A program made the position numbers and the translations under genes. A DNA stretch of 49,152 bases from CAZNHL01 sp964572965 (GTDB lineage: Bacteria; Bacteroidota; Bacteroidia; Cytophagales; UBA9547), in the NCBI GenBank assembly GCA_964572965.1, contig CAZNHL010000026.1, forward strand, positions 1 to 49,152. Reading direction: 5' to 3'. The notes beneath the pieces were generated by a model, which was not told the DNA's origin, did not search any database, and saw nothing but the letters and a program-made list of their open reading frames with translations. Of this stretch, positions 18,636-26,691 are shown in pieces; position 1 is the stretch's first letter; every line of letters begins with the position of its first letter.

Positions 18636-19268
18636 TTAGTTCAGATACTTATTCCTTTTGATTTCGTCTTTGTGCTTTTGGGAATACATTTCTGTGTATT
18701 TGCCTAGCATTTTATCTTTTTTGCCTTCAAAGTAAAACTGGTCGTAAAGAACCATATCGTTCTTTAGTGTTTTTTGAAGCCATTCTTTTGTAAGATCCTG
18801 TATGACCCCATTATTAATATTGAAAACCTTTCTTTCCAGCTCATTGGCATTTCCGGTATAAATATCAGGAACACCCCAAACATAGGTTTCATAATAACAA
18901 TATCTGCCGATAAAGAGCAGTTTTTCGTAAACGTTATCTCTAAAGAAAAGCTTAGACTTTTTGTCATTAATATATATGTCAGTTCCGTCAGACATGCCCC
19001 ATATACTATCCAGTTTGATGGTAATACTATCCGGAAATACAAGCCGATAGCTTTTGAAATCACCTCCACTGTAGAAGTTAGTGTTTCGCCATTTTTTAAC
19101 AATTGTAAAGTCAATTGTAATAGATGGCGAGTTGGTCACAAATTCTTTATAGTTTCTATAAATTCCCCTTTTGTAAGTGATGGAGTCGTCAGTGATATGT
19201 TGTTTCTGTGCATTTGCAGAAAAGTGAAAGCAAAGTAGGAAAAGAAGAAACAGAAGCTGGTTTTTCAT
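18636..19268 (-). CDS. small secreted protein, unnamed family, copy 1
   Basis: A 210-residue paralogue of the following gene, with 'GIYRNYKEFVTNSPS', 'YRLVFPD', 'SIWGM', 'IYINDKKSKLFF', 'YEKLLFIGRYCYYE' and 'NNGVIQDLTKEWLQ'. The frame is open up to 19355, but the ATG at 19268 is chosen because it starts a standard signal peptide (MKNQLLFLLFLLCFHFSANAQ) and gives the same length as its paralogue. It is transcribed away from ileS, sharing a 137-bp divergent region. Its function is unknown. The conserved 'GRYCY(F/Y)E' and 'NSPS' segments are the best candidates for a binding site. Confidence 0.8.
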   Translation of the reverse strand: MKNQLLFLLFLLCFHFSANAQKQHITDDSITYKRGIYRNYKEFVTNSPSITIDFTIVKKWRNTNFYSGGDFKSYRLVFPDSITIKLDSIWGMSDGTDIYINDKKSKLFFRDNVYEKLLFIGRYCYYETYVWGVPDIYTGNANELERKVFNINNGVIQDLTKEWLQKTLKNDMVLYDQFYFEGKKDKMLGKYTEMYSQKHKDEIKRNKYLN

Positions 19269-19364
19269 TGTTAAAGAATATGGCTGCAAAATAGCGAGAA
19301 ATTTAGTTTTGGGGAAGAATTCCAATCTCAATTGTTCAGGAATGACAATCCGCAATCTTTTTCG

Positions 19365-19372
19365 TATCTTTG
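19365..19372 (+). promoter_or_regulatory. Bacteroidota -7 box upstream of ileS
   Basis: TATCTTTG matches TAnnTTTG, 33 bases before the ileS ATG at 19406. No well-spaced -33 TTG is seen. Confidence 0.4.
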
Positions 19373-19405
19373 CGCTTATTTTCTATTGATTAGAAGCCAA
19401 ATAAG

Positions 19406-22400
19406 ATGTCAGGCAAAAAATATACCGAATACAAAGAGATCAACTACGCCAAGATGGCGGAGGAAGTACTTGATTTCTGGAAGAAAAATCAGGTTTTCGA
19501 CAAATCTATCACTTCTCGTGAAGGGAATCCGTCTTTCACTTTCTTCGAAGGACCTCCTTCTGCCAATGGTACGCCGGGTATTCACCACGTAATGGCTCGT
19601 ACGATTAAGGATGTTTTCTGTCGTTTCAAAACATTGCAAGGCTACCAGGTGAAACGTAAAGGTGGCTGGGATACGCACGGTTTGCCTGTAGAATTGCAGG
19701 TAGAAAAGGAACTGGGTATTACCAAAGAAGATATCGGTAAGAAAATCTCTGTTGAAGAGTATAACCAGAAATGCCGCGAAACGGTCATGAAGTTCAAGTC
19801 GCAGTGGGATGACCTGACTGTGCAGATGGGCTATTGGGTGGATCTTGACAATCCATACATTACTTACGAGAACAACTACATTGAGACTTGCTGGTATTTG
19901 CTGAAAGAGCTTTACAAGAAAGGCTTACTATATAAAGGATACACGATCCAGCCATATTCACCGGCTGCAGGTACTGGTTTGAGTTCACACGAGTTGAACC
20001 AGCCAGGAACTTACAGAGATGTAAGGGATACAACGGTGGTTGGTCAGTTTAAAGTAAAAGACGTTTCAGGTTTCAAAAACGTAGCAGGTCTTAGTGGTGA
20101 CACTTACTTCCTTGCCTGGACGACAACTCCCTGGACGCTTCCTTCTAACTCGGCTTTGGCTGTTGGAGAGAACATCACTTATGTGTTGGTGAAAACGTTC
20201 AATCCTTACACATTTGTTTCGGTTAATGTGATTCTTGCAAAGGATCTTTTAGGAAAATATATTAAAAGCAACGATAAGTCTGAATCTATCACAGTTAAAG
20301 GTTCGAACAAAAAGTATAGTTATACTTTTGAATTGCTAGAAGACAAGCAAACTATTTTAGAACAAAGTACAGAAGGGGATTTTACCGAGTATCTTAAGTC
20401 TTTAAATAAGGATTATGCTAGGATACCAGACGGTCAAGTAATCGCGGAGTTTAAAGGAAAAGACCTTGTTGGTATAGAGTATGAGCAATTGTTGCCTTAT
20501 GTTCAGCCATTGCAGCCTGCTTTCCGTGTCATTCCTGGTGATTTCGTTTCTACGGAAGACGGTACAGGTATCGTACACATAGCGCCAACATTCGGTGCGG
20601 ATGATGCGCGTGTTGCTAAACTGGCAGGTATCCCGGCAATCGTTGTAAAAGACGAAGCAGGAAACGAAGTACCTTTGGTTGATAAGCGTGGCCGTTTTGT
20701 TTCTCAGATCGTGGATGAAGTTTTTGGCTTCGGAAATGAGTATGTAAAAGAAGACTACCTGAAAGATGACGAGAAAGAAACTGAACGTCAGAATCAGGAA
20801 AAAGCACTGGTACCAAAAGGACTGATCAGCAAGGTTGATAAATACATGAGCGTTGACGAACGTCTGGCCCTGAAACTGAAACTAGAGCATAAAGCCTTTA
20901 AGGTAGAAAAATACGAACACACCTACCCACATTGCTGGAGAACAGATAAACCAATCCTTTACTATCCGTTGGATTCATGGTTTATCCGCACAACAGCCGT
21001 GAAAGACCGTTTGGTAGAATTGAACAAAACCATCAACTGGAAACCGGAATCTACAGGTACAGGTCGTTTCGGTAACTGGCTTGAAAACCTGGTTGACTGG
21101 AACCTGTCACGTTCACGTTACTGGGGAACACCTTTGCCAATCTGGAGAACAGAAGATGGTAAGGAAGAAAAATGTATCGGTTCTGTTGCTGAACTGCAAG
21201 CAGAAATTGAGAAGGCGAAATTAGCCGGTATCAAAACTGCCGATAATGTATCTGACCTGCACCGTCCATACGTGGATAATGTAGTATTGCTAAGCAGCGA
21301 CGGACAGCCAATGTACCGTGAAACTGACCTGATCGACGTTTGGTTTGATTCAGGTGCGATGCCTTATGCACAGTGGCATTATCCTTTTGAAAATAAAGAG
21401 CTGGTTGATAACCGTGCGGCTTATCCTGCTGACTTTATCTCTGAAGGTGTGGATCAGACACGTGGCTGGTTCTTCACATTGCATGCCATTTCAGGTATGT
21501 TGTTTGACGACGTGGCTTTCAAAAACGTAGTTTCTACAGGCTTGGTGCTTGATAAAAACGGCGAGAAAATGTCGAAGCGTAAAGGCAATGTCATCAACCC
21601 GTTTGAGACATTGGCTAAATACGGTCCGGATGCAACCCGCTGGTACATGGTGAGCAATGCCAATCCATGGGACAACCTGAAATTTGATTTGGATGGTATC
21701 GTTGAATCTCAGCGTAAACTGTTCAACACATTATATAATACTTACAACTTCTATGCGATTTATGCCAATTTGGATGGTTTTGTTCTGAACGAGCAAAGCG
21801 TAACTCCGGTAAGCAAACGCAATGAATTTGATCAGTGGATTTTGTCTGAGCTTCATATCCTGGTACAAACAGTGACTGAAAGCTATGACCAATATGACGT
21901 AACCCGTGCGACCCGTGCTATCGAAGACTTCGTTTCCGATAACCTGTCTAACTGGTACATCCGTTTGTCACGCCGTCGTTTCTGGAAAGGTGAGTTAAGC
22001 GACGACAAGCGCGCTGCTTACGAAACTTTGCATGAAGTATTATTGGTAACATCACAGTTGATGAGCCCGGTAGCACCATTCTTCAGTGAGTGGATGTACA
22101 AAAACTTAACCGGCCCAATCCGCGAGGAAGCTGTTAAGAACAATACTCCTTTGGCGTTTGAGTCTGTTCACTTGACAAACCTGACTAAAGCAAACACAGC
22201 TTTGATCAACAAAGATTTGTCTAAAGGAATGCAGCTGGCACAAAAAGCCTGCTCATTGATTCACTCAGTACGTAAGTTGCAAAACCTGCGCGTACGTTTA
22301 CCATTGGCCAAAGCTTATATCAATGTGGTTGATGAAGAACAATTTGCTTTATTGAGCAGAGTAGAACATTTGATCCTTGAAGAAACAAATATCAAGGCAA

Positions 22401-22960
22401 TCGTTACTTTCGATAGCAAGAGCGGAGGAAGTTTGTTCAGCAAGTCATTGTTGCCTGATCTGAAACGCCTTGGTAAAACGCTTGGTTCTAAAATCAATGA
22501 ACTGAAGCAAAAGCTGGCAGAACTGAGCCAGGAAGATATCAATATCCTTGAAACAAAAGGCCTGACACTGACTTTTGCAGATGGCAGTAACGCTACATTG
22601 ACACGTGAAGATGTGATCATCAAAACAAGCGATGCACAAGGGATGGCTTCGGCTTCAGACGGAAACGTAACTGTGGCACTGGATACAAACATTACAGAAG
22701 ACCTGAAGAAAGAAGGTATTGCCCGTGACTTTGTAAACCGTATCCAGAACCTGCGTAAAGACAGTGGTATGGAAGTACAGGACAAAATCCGTATTTATGT
22801 TGCCAAAAAAGATCAGCTGATTGATGCTGCCCTGCTTGCCAACAAAGAATACATCTGTAACGAAACACAGGCATTGGAGTTGAACATACAGGAAAATGTG
22901 AACGGTTCTACTGCAGTAGAAATGGAAGATTTTGAGTTGTCAGTGAAGATTGAAAAATAA
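19406..22960 (+). CDS. ileS: isoleucyl-tRNA synthetase, type 2, with GxHH signature
   Basis: A 1184-residue cytosolic class I synthetase that charges tRNA-Ile. Residues 58-61 are G-I-H-H at the site of the usual HxGH motif; the KMSKR motif is at 721-725. 'WDTHGLPVE' and the long CP1 editing insert ('FLAWTTTPWTLPSN') are clear. The sequence is of the eukaryote-like type 2, which lacks the C-terminal zinc finger of the E. coli enzyme. Type 2 enzymes are generally less sensitive to mupirocin, and a swapped GxHH signature has been reported in very resistant ones. A segment of CP1 (bases 20221-20460) is only about one-third G+C by hand count, against about 45% in a nearby 60 bases. It is the only isoleucyl-tRNA synthetase in the window, so whether it is the sole copy is unknown. 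Confidence 0.96.
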   Translation: MSGKKYTEYKEINYAKMAEEVLDFWKKNQVFDKSITSREGNPSFTFFEGPPSANGTPGIHHVMARTIKDVFCRFKTLQGYQVKRKGGWDTHGLPVELQVEKELGITKEDIGKKISVEEYNQKCRETVMKFKSQWDDLTVQMGYWVDLDNPYITYENNYIETCWYLLKELYKKGLLYKGYTIQPYSPAAGTGLSSHELNQPGTYRDVRDTTVVGQFKVKDVSGFKNVAGLSGDTYFLAWTTTPWTLPSNSALAVGENITYVLVKTFNPYTFVSVNVILAKDLLGKYIKSNDKSESITVKGSNKKYSYTFELLEDKQTILEQSTEGDFTEYLKSLNKDYARIPDGQVIAEFKGKDLVGIEYEQLLPYVQPLQPAFRVIPGDFVSTEDGTGIVHIAPTFGADDARVAKLAGIPAIVVKDEAGNEVPLVDKRGRFVSQIVDEVFGFGNEYVKEDYLKDDEKETERQNQEKALVPKGLISKVDKYMSVDERLALKLKLEHKAFKVEKYEHTYPHCWRTDKPILYYPLDSWFIRTTAVKDRLVELNKTINWKPESTGTGRFGNWLENLVDWNLSRSRYWGTPLPIWRTEDGKEEKCIGSVAELQAEIEKAKLAGIKTADNVSDLHRPYVDNVVLLSSDGQPMYRETDLIDVWFDSGAMPYAQWHYPFENKELVDNRAAYPADFISEGVDQTRGWFFTLHAISGMLFDDVAFKNVVSTGLVLDKNGEKMSKRKGNVINPFETLAKYGPDATRWYMVSNANPWDNLKFDLDGIVESQRKLFNTLYNTYNFYAIYANLDGFVLNEQSVTPVSKRNEFDQWILSELHILVQTVTESYDQYDVTRATRAIEDFVSDNLSNWYIRLSRRRFWKGELSDDKRAAYETLHEVLLVTSQLMSPVAPFFSEWMYKNLTGPIREEAVKNNTPLAFESVHLTNLTKANTALINKDLSKGMQLAQKACSLIHSVRKLQNLRVRLPLAKAYINVVDEEQFALLSRVEHLILEETNIKAIVTFDSKSGGSLFSKSLLPDLKRLGKTLGSKINELKQKLAELSQEDINILETKGLTLTFADGSNATLTREDVIIKTSDAQGMASASDGNVTVALDTNITEDLKKEGIARDFVNRIQNLRKDSGMEVQDKIRIYVAKKDQLIDAALLANKEYICNETQALELNIQENVNGSTAVEMEDFELSVKIEK

Positions 22961-22997
22961 CAGATTGGTTTAATTAAGTTGAATCGATTTTAGTACG

Positions 22998-23030
22998 AGC
23001 CCCGTCAGAGATGATGGGGCTTTTTGTTTT
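22998..23030 (+). terminator. terminator after ileS
   Basis: AGCCCCGTCA (22998-23007) pairs with TGATGGGGCT (23012-23021) with one G-U, followed by a T-rich tail. Confidence 0.88.
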
Positions 23031-23054
23031 TGAGGGTATAGAATTGCTTTGAGG

Positions 23055-23265
23055 TCCGCCACCTACGGAGGCGTTTTGTGGAATGGCATTATTTTTCTCT
23101 ACCGAGGTTGTGCCCCTCCGGGGCTTTTCAAATAACAGGCTAACCTTGGTTAAATATGAAAATTCTACATCCATAGGTTTAGGAAAATACGTCTGCTGGT
23201 AAAGCCCCAAAGGGCTAACTTGGCCTTACAAAACCCAAAATATCAACGCCTCTGTAGGTGGCAGA
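23055..23265. repeat. MITE/REP-like element with 21-bp inverted ends
   Basis: The arms at 23055-23075 (core GCCACCTACGGAGGCG) and 23245-23265 (core CGCCTCTGTAGGTGGC) are inverted copies with two mismatches in 21. Between them lie two further G/C-rich palindromes, GCCCCTCCGGGGC near 23111 and AGCCCCAAAGGGCT near 23202. No transposase is present. The layout is that of a non-autonomous mobile repeat about 210 bp long; it fills the gene-free stretch between ileS and the next gene. Confidence 0.75.
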
Positions 23266-23329
23266 CAGAAATTTCCACATCATTTTGAAACACGCGGAAC
23301 ATTTCATTAATTGTTGAATTTTAGGTTAA

Positions 23330-23379
23330 AACTTACATATGTTTTTTGAGTGTGTTTAAGAAAAAAGCATATGTAAGTT
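23330..23379. repeat. perfect 12-bp inverted repeat across the 5' end of the next gene
   Basis: AACTTACATATG (23330-23341) and CATATGTAAGTT (23368-23379) are exact inverted copies; inside them TTTTTT and AAAAAA extend the pairing with one bulged base. The right arm is coding (A-Y-V-S codons of the next gene), the left arm is not. It could fold as a hairpin covering the proposed start codon. Confidence 0.8.
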
Positions 23380-24665
23380 ATAATAAGAAAGAGAAAAATG
23401 AGTCAGTGTATGCGCGTGAAGTGAATAAGGCCGATGGTACTTTTAAAGATGCCAAGTTACTTTTTACTACGACTTCAGAAATCATGATCAGCAGATATGC
23501 AGAAGGAGGTACAAGTATCTTTAATATGGTTGGTATCCGTTATGAAGTGTATTCTTCATTTGACCAGTCAAAGCTTTTGGTTGGTTACAGAACAAAGCCG
23601 CTCACAAAGAATGATGACAAGAGTTATGATATTTTAGGTTTTTATGTATTCAATATAACGCTTGACAAACAGTGGGGTGGTGAGGTAAAAATGCCATATA
23701 CCGAAAAGCAAATGAATAACCTTGCATATACTGTTGCAAAAGACGGGACGGCTTATATGCTGGCTTATCTGAATGAGACAAAAACTTTCGAGCTATTTGC
23801 GATTAATAAAGACCTTACTGTAAAGACAAACAAAATTGCGATTGACGGGAATTTGCATTTTCAGGAATTCAAGTTGTCAGAAACTTCAGATGGTAATTTG
23901 AGTGCAACCGGTTATTATGCAACAGGAATTGAGATAAATGTAAACTGGATGGCCAGTGCATCTGCCAGCTATAACATGAATGGCATTCTGTATTTCAAAA
24001 TGTCTCCAACAGCGAAGATTCTTGAAAAGTACAATTATGAATTCCCTATTGCTCTGATTAATCAGTATGAGTCTGCCAGAACAAAAGAGAAAAATACTGA
24101 AAAAGAGGGTAAAGGTAAAGCGGGTATCCCTGATTTGAAAATCACAAACCTGACAACAGGAGCTGATGGTAGTATCACAATTATTGGAGAGCAACAATAT
24201 GTAAGAAGCGAATTTGTAGGTACTCAGCAAAAGCAGGTTTTTTATTATGGTGATGTAATTGCTACGAAAATAGATAAAAAGGGAGCTCTGGTATGGATGA
24301 AAAAGTTACCTAAAACGCAAGTAGGTTTTGCCGGTAAGGGAGGGAATGGTATTCGTTTTATTAAAGCAGGTAGTGTTAATTATGTAATGTACCTTGATAA
24401 TATCAAAAATGCTGATATCAGCCTTGATAAGGCTCCTGAAAAACACCAGGATGGTAAAGGTGGTTACCTGACATCGTATAAAATTGATGATGTAACAGGC
24501 GCTGTTACAAAAGCATCTATTCTTGACATTAAGGATATTAATGGCATCGAAGCTTTCCAGTTTAAAACACCGAGGATTTTTGATGCAACCGGTAAAATTT
24601 TCATGTTGGAAATTTACATGAAGGGTAAACAAGATACTATGGTTAAAATGGAGTTAAAGAAGTAA
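23346..24665 (+). CDS. conserved protein, probably 5'-truncated
   Basis: The open frame has 439 codons from a TTG at 23346. The protein is beta-rich ('KKAYVSYNKKEKNESVYAREVN' at the start, shown in parts), with propeller-like segments such as 'YDILGFYVFNITLDKQWGG', 'LTIIGEQQYVRSEFVG' style strands and a final 'KIFMLEIYMKGKQDTMVKMEL'. It has no signal peptide, although related-looking Bacteroidota proteins of this type are normally exported. The frame is closed upstream by TAG at 23322, and no ATG exists in frame near the start. The first codons are present as an inverted copy immediately upstream. I infer loss of the true 5' end; whether it is still expressed is unknown. Function not recognised. 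Confidence 0.6.
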   Translation: MSVFKKKAYVSYNKKEKNESVYAREVNKADGTFKDAKLLFTTTSEIMISRYAEGGTSIFNMVGIRYEVYSSFDQSKLLVGYRTKPLTKNDDKSYDILGFYVFNITLDKQWGGEVKMPYTEKQMNNLAYTVAKDGTAYMLAYLNETKTFELFAINKDLTVKTNKIAIDGNLHFQEFKLSETSDGNLSATGYYATGIEINVNWMASASASYNMNGILYFKMSPTAKILEKYNYEFPIALINQYESARTKEKNTEKEGKGKAGIPDLKITNLTTGADGSITIIGEQQYVRSEFVGTQQKQVFYYGDVIATKIDKKGALVWMKKLPKTQVGFAGKGGNGIRFIKAGSVNYVMYLDNIKNADISLDKAPEKHQDGKGGYLTSYKIDDVTGAVTKASILDIKDINGIEAFQFKTPRIFDATGKIFMLEIYMKGKQDTMVKMELKK

Positions 24666-24683
24666 GGAAAATAAGTACTTTGG

Positions 24684-24716
24684 AAAGCCTCTTGCAGCAA
24701 TGTGAGGGGCTTTTTT
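24684..24716 (+). terminator. terminator
   Basis: AAAGCCTC (24684-24691) pairs with GGGGCTTT (24706-24713) with one T-G pair, followed by T's, 19 bases after the stop at 24665. Confidence 0.75.
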
Positions 24717-24779
24717 AATGCTTTTGTTTCCAATTTTGCAGATTTTATCTATTTTGTATTAAACATTCACCCTACTTAT

Positions 24780-25127
24780 ATGGAAGAAACCCGGAAAATA
24801 CGCGAAAACGAAAAAGCTCTTGTACTATTTCTGCTTAGTAAACTCGACCTAAAAGTAGAAGATTACCCGATAAACGAAGAAGTTCTTGAATATGAAGGTG
24901 GGAAAATGGGTAGCATCAGTTTTACAACCACAGGTGCTGATGATTATGCCGGCGATATGATTCAGGTGCAATACATTGATTCAGACAGCATTCCTGTTGT
25001 AATCACTTTGACTAAAGACAGTGAAAACAGATTATTAGACCTTGACTTTTGGAAAACAGATTTTTCAAAACTTCTTACTTATCCAAGGCCTGATCAGCTT
25101 ATTTTTACTGAGGAACAAGCTCAATAA
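24780..25127 (+). CDS. small conserved protein of unknown function
   Basis: A 115-residue soluble protein. The frame extends upstream to 24702, but that part overlaps the preceding terminator, so the ATG at 24780 ('MEETRKIRENEKALVLFLLS') is preferred. The N-terminal helix 'RKIRENEKALVLFLLSKL' and later 'DFWKTDFSKLL..PRP' resemble small uncharacterised Bacteroidota proteins, possibly of the DUF6984 type (unsure). No signal peptide, membrane segment or catalytic motif is seen. It is followed by a short hairpin overlapping its stop codon. Confidence 0.75.
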   Translation: MEETRKIRENEKALVLFLLSKLDLKVEDYPINEEVLEYEGGKMGSISFTTTGADDYAGDMIQVQYIDSDSIPVVITLTKDSENRLLDLDFWKTDFSKLLTYPRPDQLIFTEEQAQ

Positions 25128-25152
25128 CCTGTTTGTCAGGCTATTTTTTTAA
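25123..25152 (+). terminator. short hairpin terminator
   Basis: AATAACCTG (25123-25131) pairs with CAGGCTATT (25137-25145), one mismatch, 5-base loop, followed by TTTTT. It overlaps the stop codon of the preceding gene. Confidence 0.6.
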
Positions 25153-25261
25153 TAAGTGAATTATTGTAAGATTTTTACTGTTTACTCCCGACACATGTTC
25201 CTAACTTGCAACAACCTTTTGCTTTTTACAGGGAGCATTGTTGATAAGGATTAAAAATAGT

Positions 25262-25705
25262 ATGAAAAGGATTACAGAGTATAGAAAACTGTTAGGTGTA
25301 ACCAAGACAACAGAATTAAAAGAGCTGAAAACTATTTACAGAAACGCCATGAAGGAATGTCATCCTGACAAATTTCATGACAATGAGGAGTTGAAGCTGG
25401 AAGCAGAAGAAAAAAGCAAGACGGTGATAGAGGCATATCATTTTCTTGTAAGTATTGCTCCGGAAACAATGGAGCGTAACAAAGAAGAGTATGCACAAAC
25501 CATTGGATCTCCCATTGTAGATTTCCAATATAAAGGACAGAATCTTGAAGTGAGTTTTGCTGACGGAAGCAGCTACGAATACTTTGGAGTTCCGAAAGCT
25601 GTTTATCTGAAACTGATTAATGCAGATTCTCATGCAAGACTTGCAAGAAGAATGATCTTCAATACATATATTTACCGGAAAGTAACGCAGGCAGCTACTG
25701 CATAA
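25262..25705 (+). CDS. J-domain plus KTSC-domain fusion protein
   Basis: A 147-residue soluble protein made of two small domains. Residues 5-65 look like a DnaJ N-terminal domain: helix II basic residues ('YRNAMKECHPDKF') include the HPD motif at residues 34-36 that stimulates DnaK ATPase. Residues about 85-140 are a KTSC domain ('VDFQYKGQNLEVSFADGSSYEYFGVPK' in parts, 'HARLARRMIFNTYIYRKV'), a small module of uncertain function. The ATG at 25262 is preferred to the frame's first start at 25238 because it gives 'MKRITEYRKLLGV', a normal J-domain opening. I infer a DnaK co-chaperone targeting whatever KTSC binds; the target is unknown. Confidence 0.85.
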   Translation: MKRITEYRKLLGVTKTTELKELKTIYRNAMKECHPDKFHDNEELKLEAEEKSKTVIEAYHFLVSIAPETMERNKEEYAQTIGSPIVDFQYKGQNLEVSFADGSSYEYFGVPKAVYLKLINADSHARLARRMIFNTYIYRKVTQAATA

Positions 25706-25728
25706 ACTGATCGTTTCCGGATAGTTTT

Positions 25729-25736
25729 TATATTTG
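25729..25736 (+). promoter_or_regulatory. Bacteroidota -7 box upstream of the DUF1573/DUF2059 genes
   Basis: TATATTTG matches TAnnTTTG, 42 bases before the ATG at 25779. No clear -33 element is seen. Confidence 0.4.
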
Positions 25737-25778
25737 GTACGAATATTGTCTGCTATTTGTAGCAAACCTAATTTTAAT

Positions 25779-26174
25779 ATGAAAAACAGCATTCTAAAAG
25801 CAGCATTACTAGTGTTCGGGCTTTTTTTGTTTTCAGCACTTACAGCTAATAAAGCGCAGGCACAGGCCAGTTTTCAATTTGAAAAAGAAATTCATGATTT
25901 CGGAACTGTACCGTCAGGAAGTGATACTCTCTGGTATTCATTCAAGTTTAAAAATACAGGTATGGCGCCATTGATCATCAGTGACATTAAAACGGCATGT
26001 GACTGTACTTTGGCTGATTGGTCTAAGTCTCCTGTTTTACCCGGTAAAAGTGGTGTAATTAAAGCAGGTTTTAAGCTAAAAGGTAAAAGTGGGGTCTTTA
26101 ATAAAGCTTTGACAATTACTGCTAACACCAGCCCCGCAATTTCAATTTTAACAATTAAAGGTACAGTTAAGTAG
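25779..26174 (+). CDS. DUF1573 domain protein, copy 1
   Basis: A 131-residue exported protein. The ATG at 25779 starts a signal peptide (ends 'NKAQAQ'); the longer frame from 25734 would bury it. The mature part is one DUF1573 domain, an immunoglobulin-like fold: 'FQFEKEIHDFGTVPSGSD', 'YSFKFKNTGMAPLIISDIKTACDCT', 'PVLPGKSGVIKAGFKLKGKSGVFNKAL'. The paired cysteines in 'TACDCT' are typical. Function is unknown; such proteins are periplasmic. A second DUF1573 protein lies at 40221-40667. The DUF2059 gene starts 8 bp after the stop, so the two are co-transcribed. Confidence 0.9.
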   Translation: MKNSILKAALLVFGLFLFSALTANKAQAQASFQFEKEIHDFGTVPSGSDTLWYSFKFKNTGMAPLIISDIKTACDCTLADWSKSPVLPGKSGVIKAGFKLKGKSGVFNKALTITANTSPAISILTIKGTVK

Positions 26175-26182
26175 CGTTGATT

Positions 26183-26626
26183 ATGGGCAAACTCAGGTTC
26201 ATTTTTTTATTAATTATTGGAGCTTTGATGAGCTTTGGTTCATTTGCTCAGGAAGACGAGAACTCTAAAAACATTTTACGGCTTTTAAGGAGCAATGGAT
26301 CTGCTGAGACTTATAAAGCAGCGATTCAGGAAATGCTGACGATGTATAAGGAACAGGGTATCGTTCCCGATAATCTATTTGCAGAGATTCAAAAAGAGTT
26401 TACGTCTGAGGCTACTATGAATGAACTGCTCCTTGAAATAGTGCCGATTTATAAAAAGCATTTTACACCTGCAGAAATAAAAGAGTTATTGGTTTTTTAC
26501 GATTCTCCTATCGGAAAAAAACTATCAAGGGAGTCTTCAGCTATGACTACAGAGGCAATGGAGGCTGCGCAGACCCTGGGCACTCGTATTGGGATAAAGA
26601 TAATGACGAAGATGGGTCAGAAATAG
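26183..26626 (+). CDS. DUF2059 domain protein
   Basis: A 147-residue exported, helix-rich protein. The ATG at 26183 is preferred to the TTG at 26177. The signal peptide ends 'SFGSFAQ'. The body has the DUF2059 pattern: 'IQEMLTMYKEQGIVPDNLFAEIQKEF' in parts, then 'IVPIYKKHFTPAEIKELLVFYDSPIGKKL', a highly recognisable signature. It is probably periplasmic. Co-transcribed with the DUF1573 gene 8 bp upstream. No function is established that I can name with confidence. Confidence 0.9.
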   Translation: MGKLRFIFLLIIGALMSFGSFAQEDENSKNILRLLRSNGSAETYKAAIQEMLTMYKEQGIVPDNLFAEIQKEFTSEATMNELLLEIVPIYKKHFTPAEIKELLVFYDSPIGKKLSRESSAMTTEAMEAAQTLGTRIGIKIMTKMGQK

Positions 26627-26643
26627 TCTGATTCAGATTTAAC

Positions 26644-26680
26644 AAAAAAAAGCTTCATGGACCCATGAAGCTTTTTTTTG
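26644..26680. terminator. bidirectional terminator between convergent genes
   Basis: AGCTTCATGG (26651-26660) pairs with CCATGAAGCT (26663-26672), extended by A-run/T-run pairing on both sides, so it can stop transcription from both 26183-26626 (+) and the gene ending at 26692 (-). Confidence 0.9.
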
Positions 26681-26691
26681 TTAAGTATACT

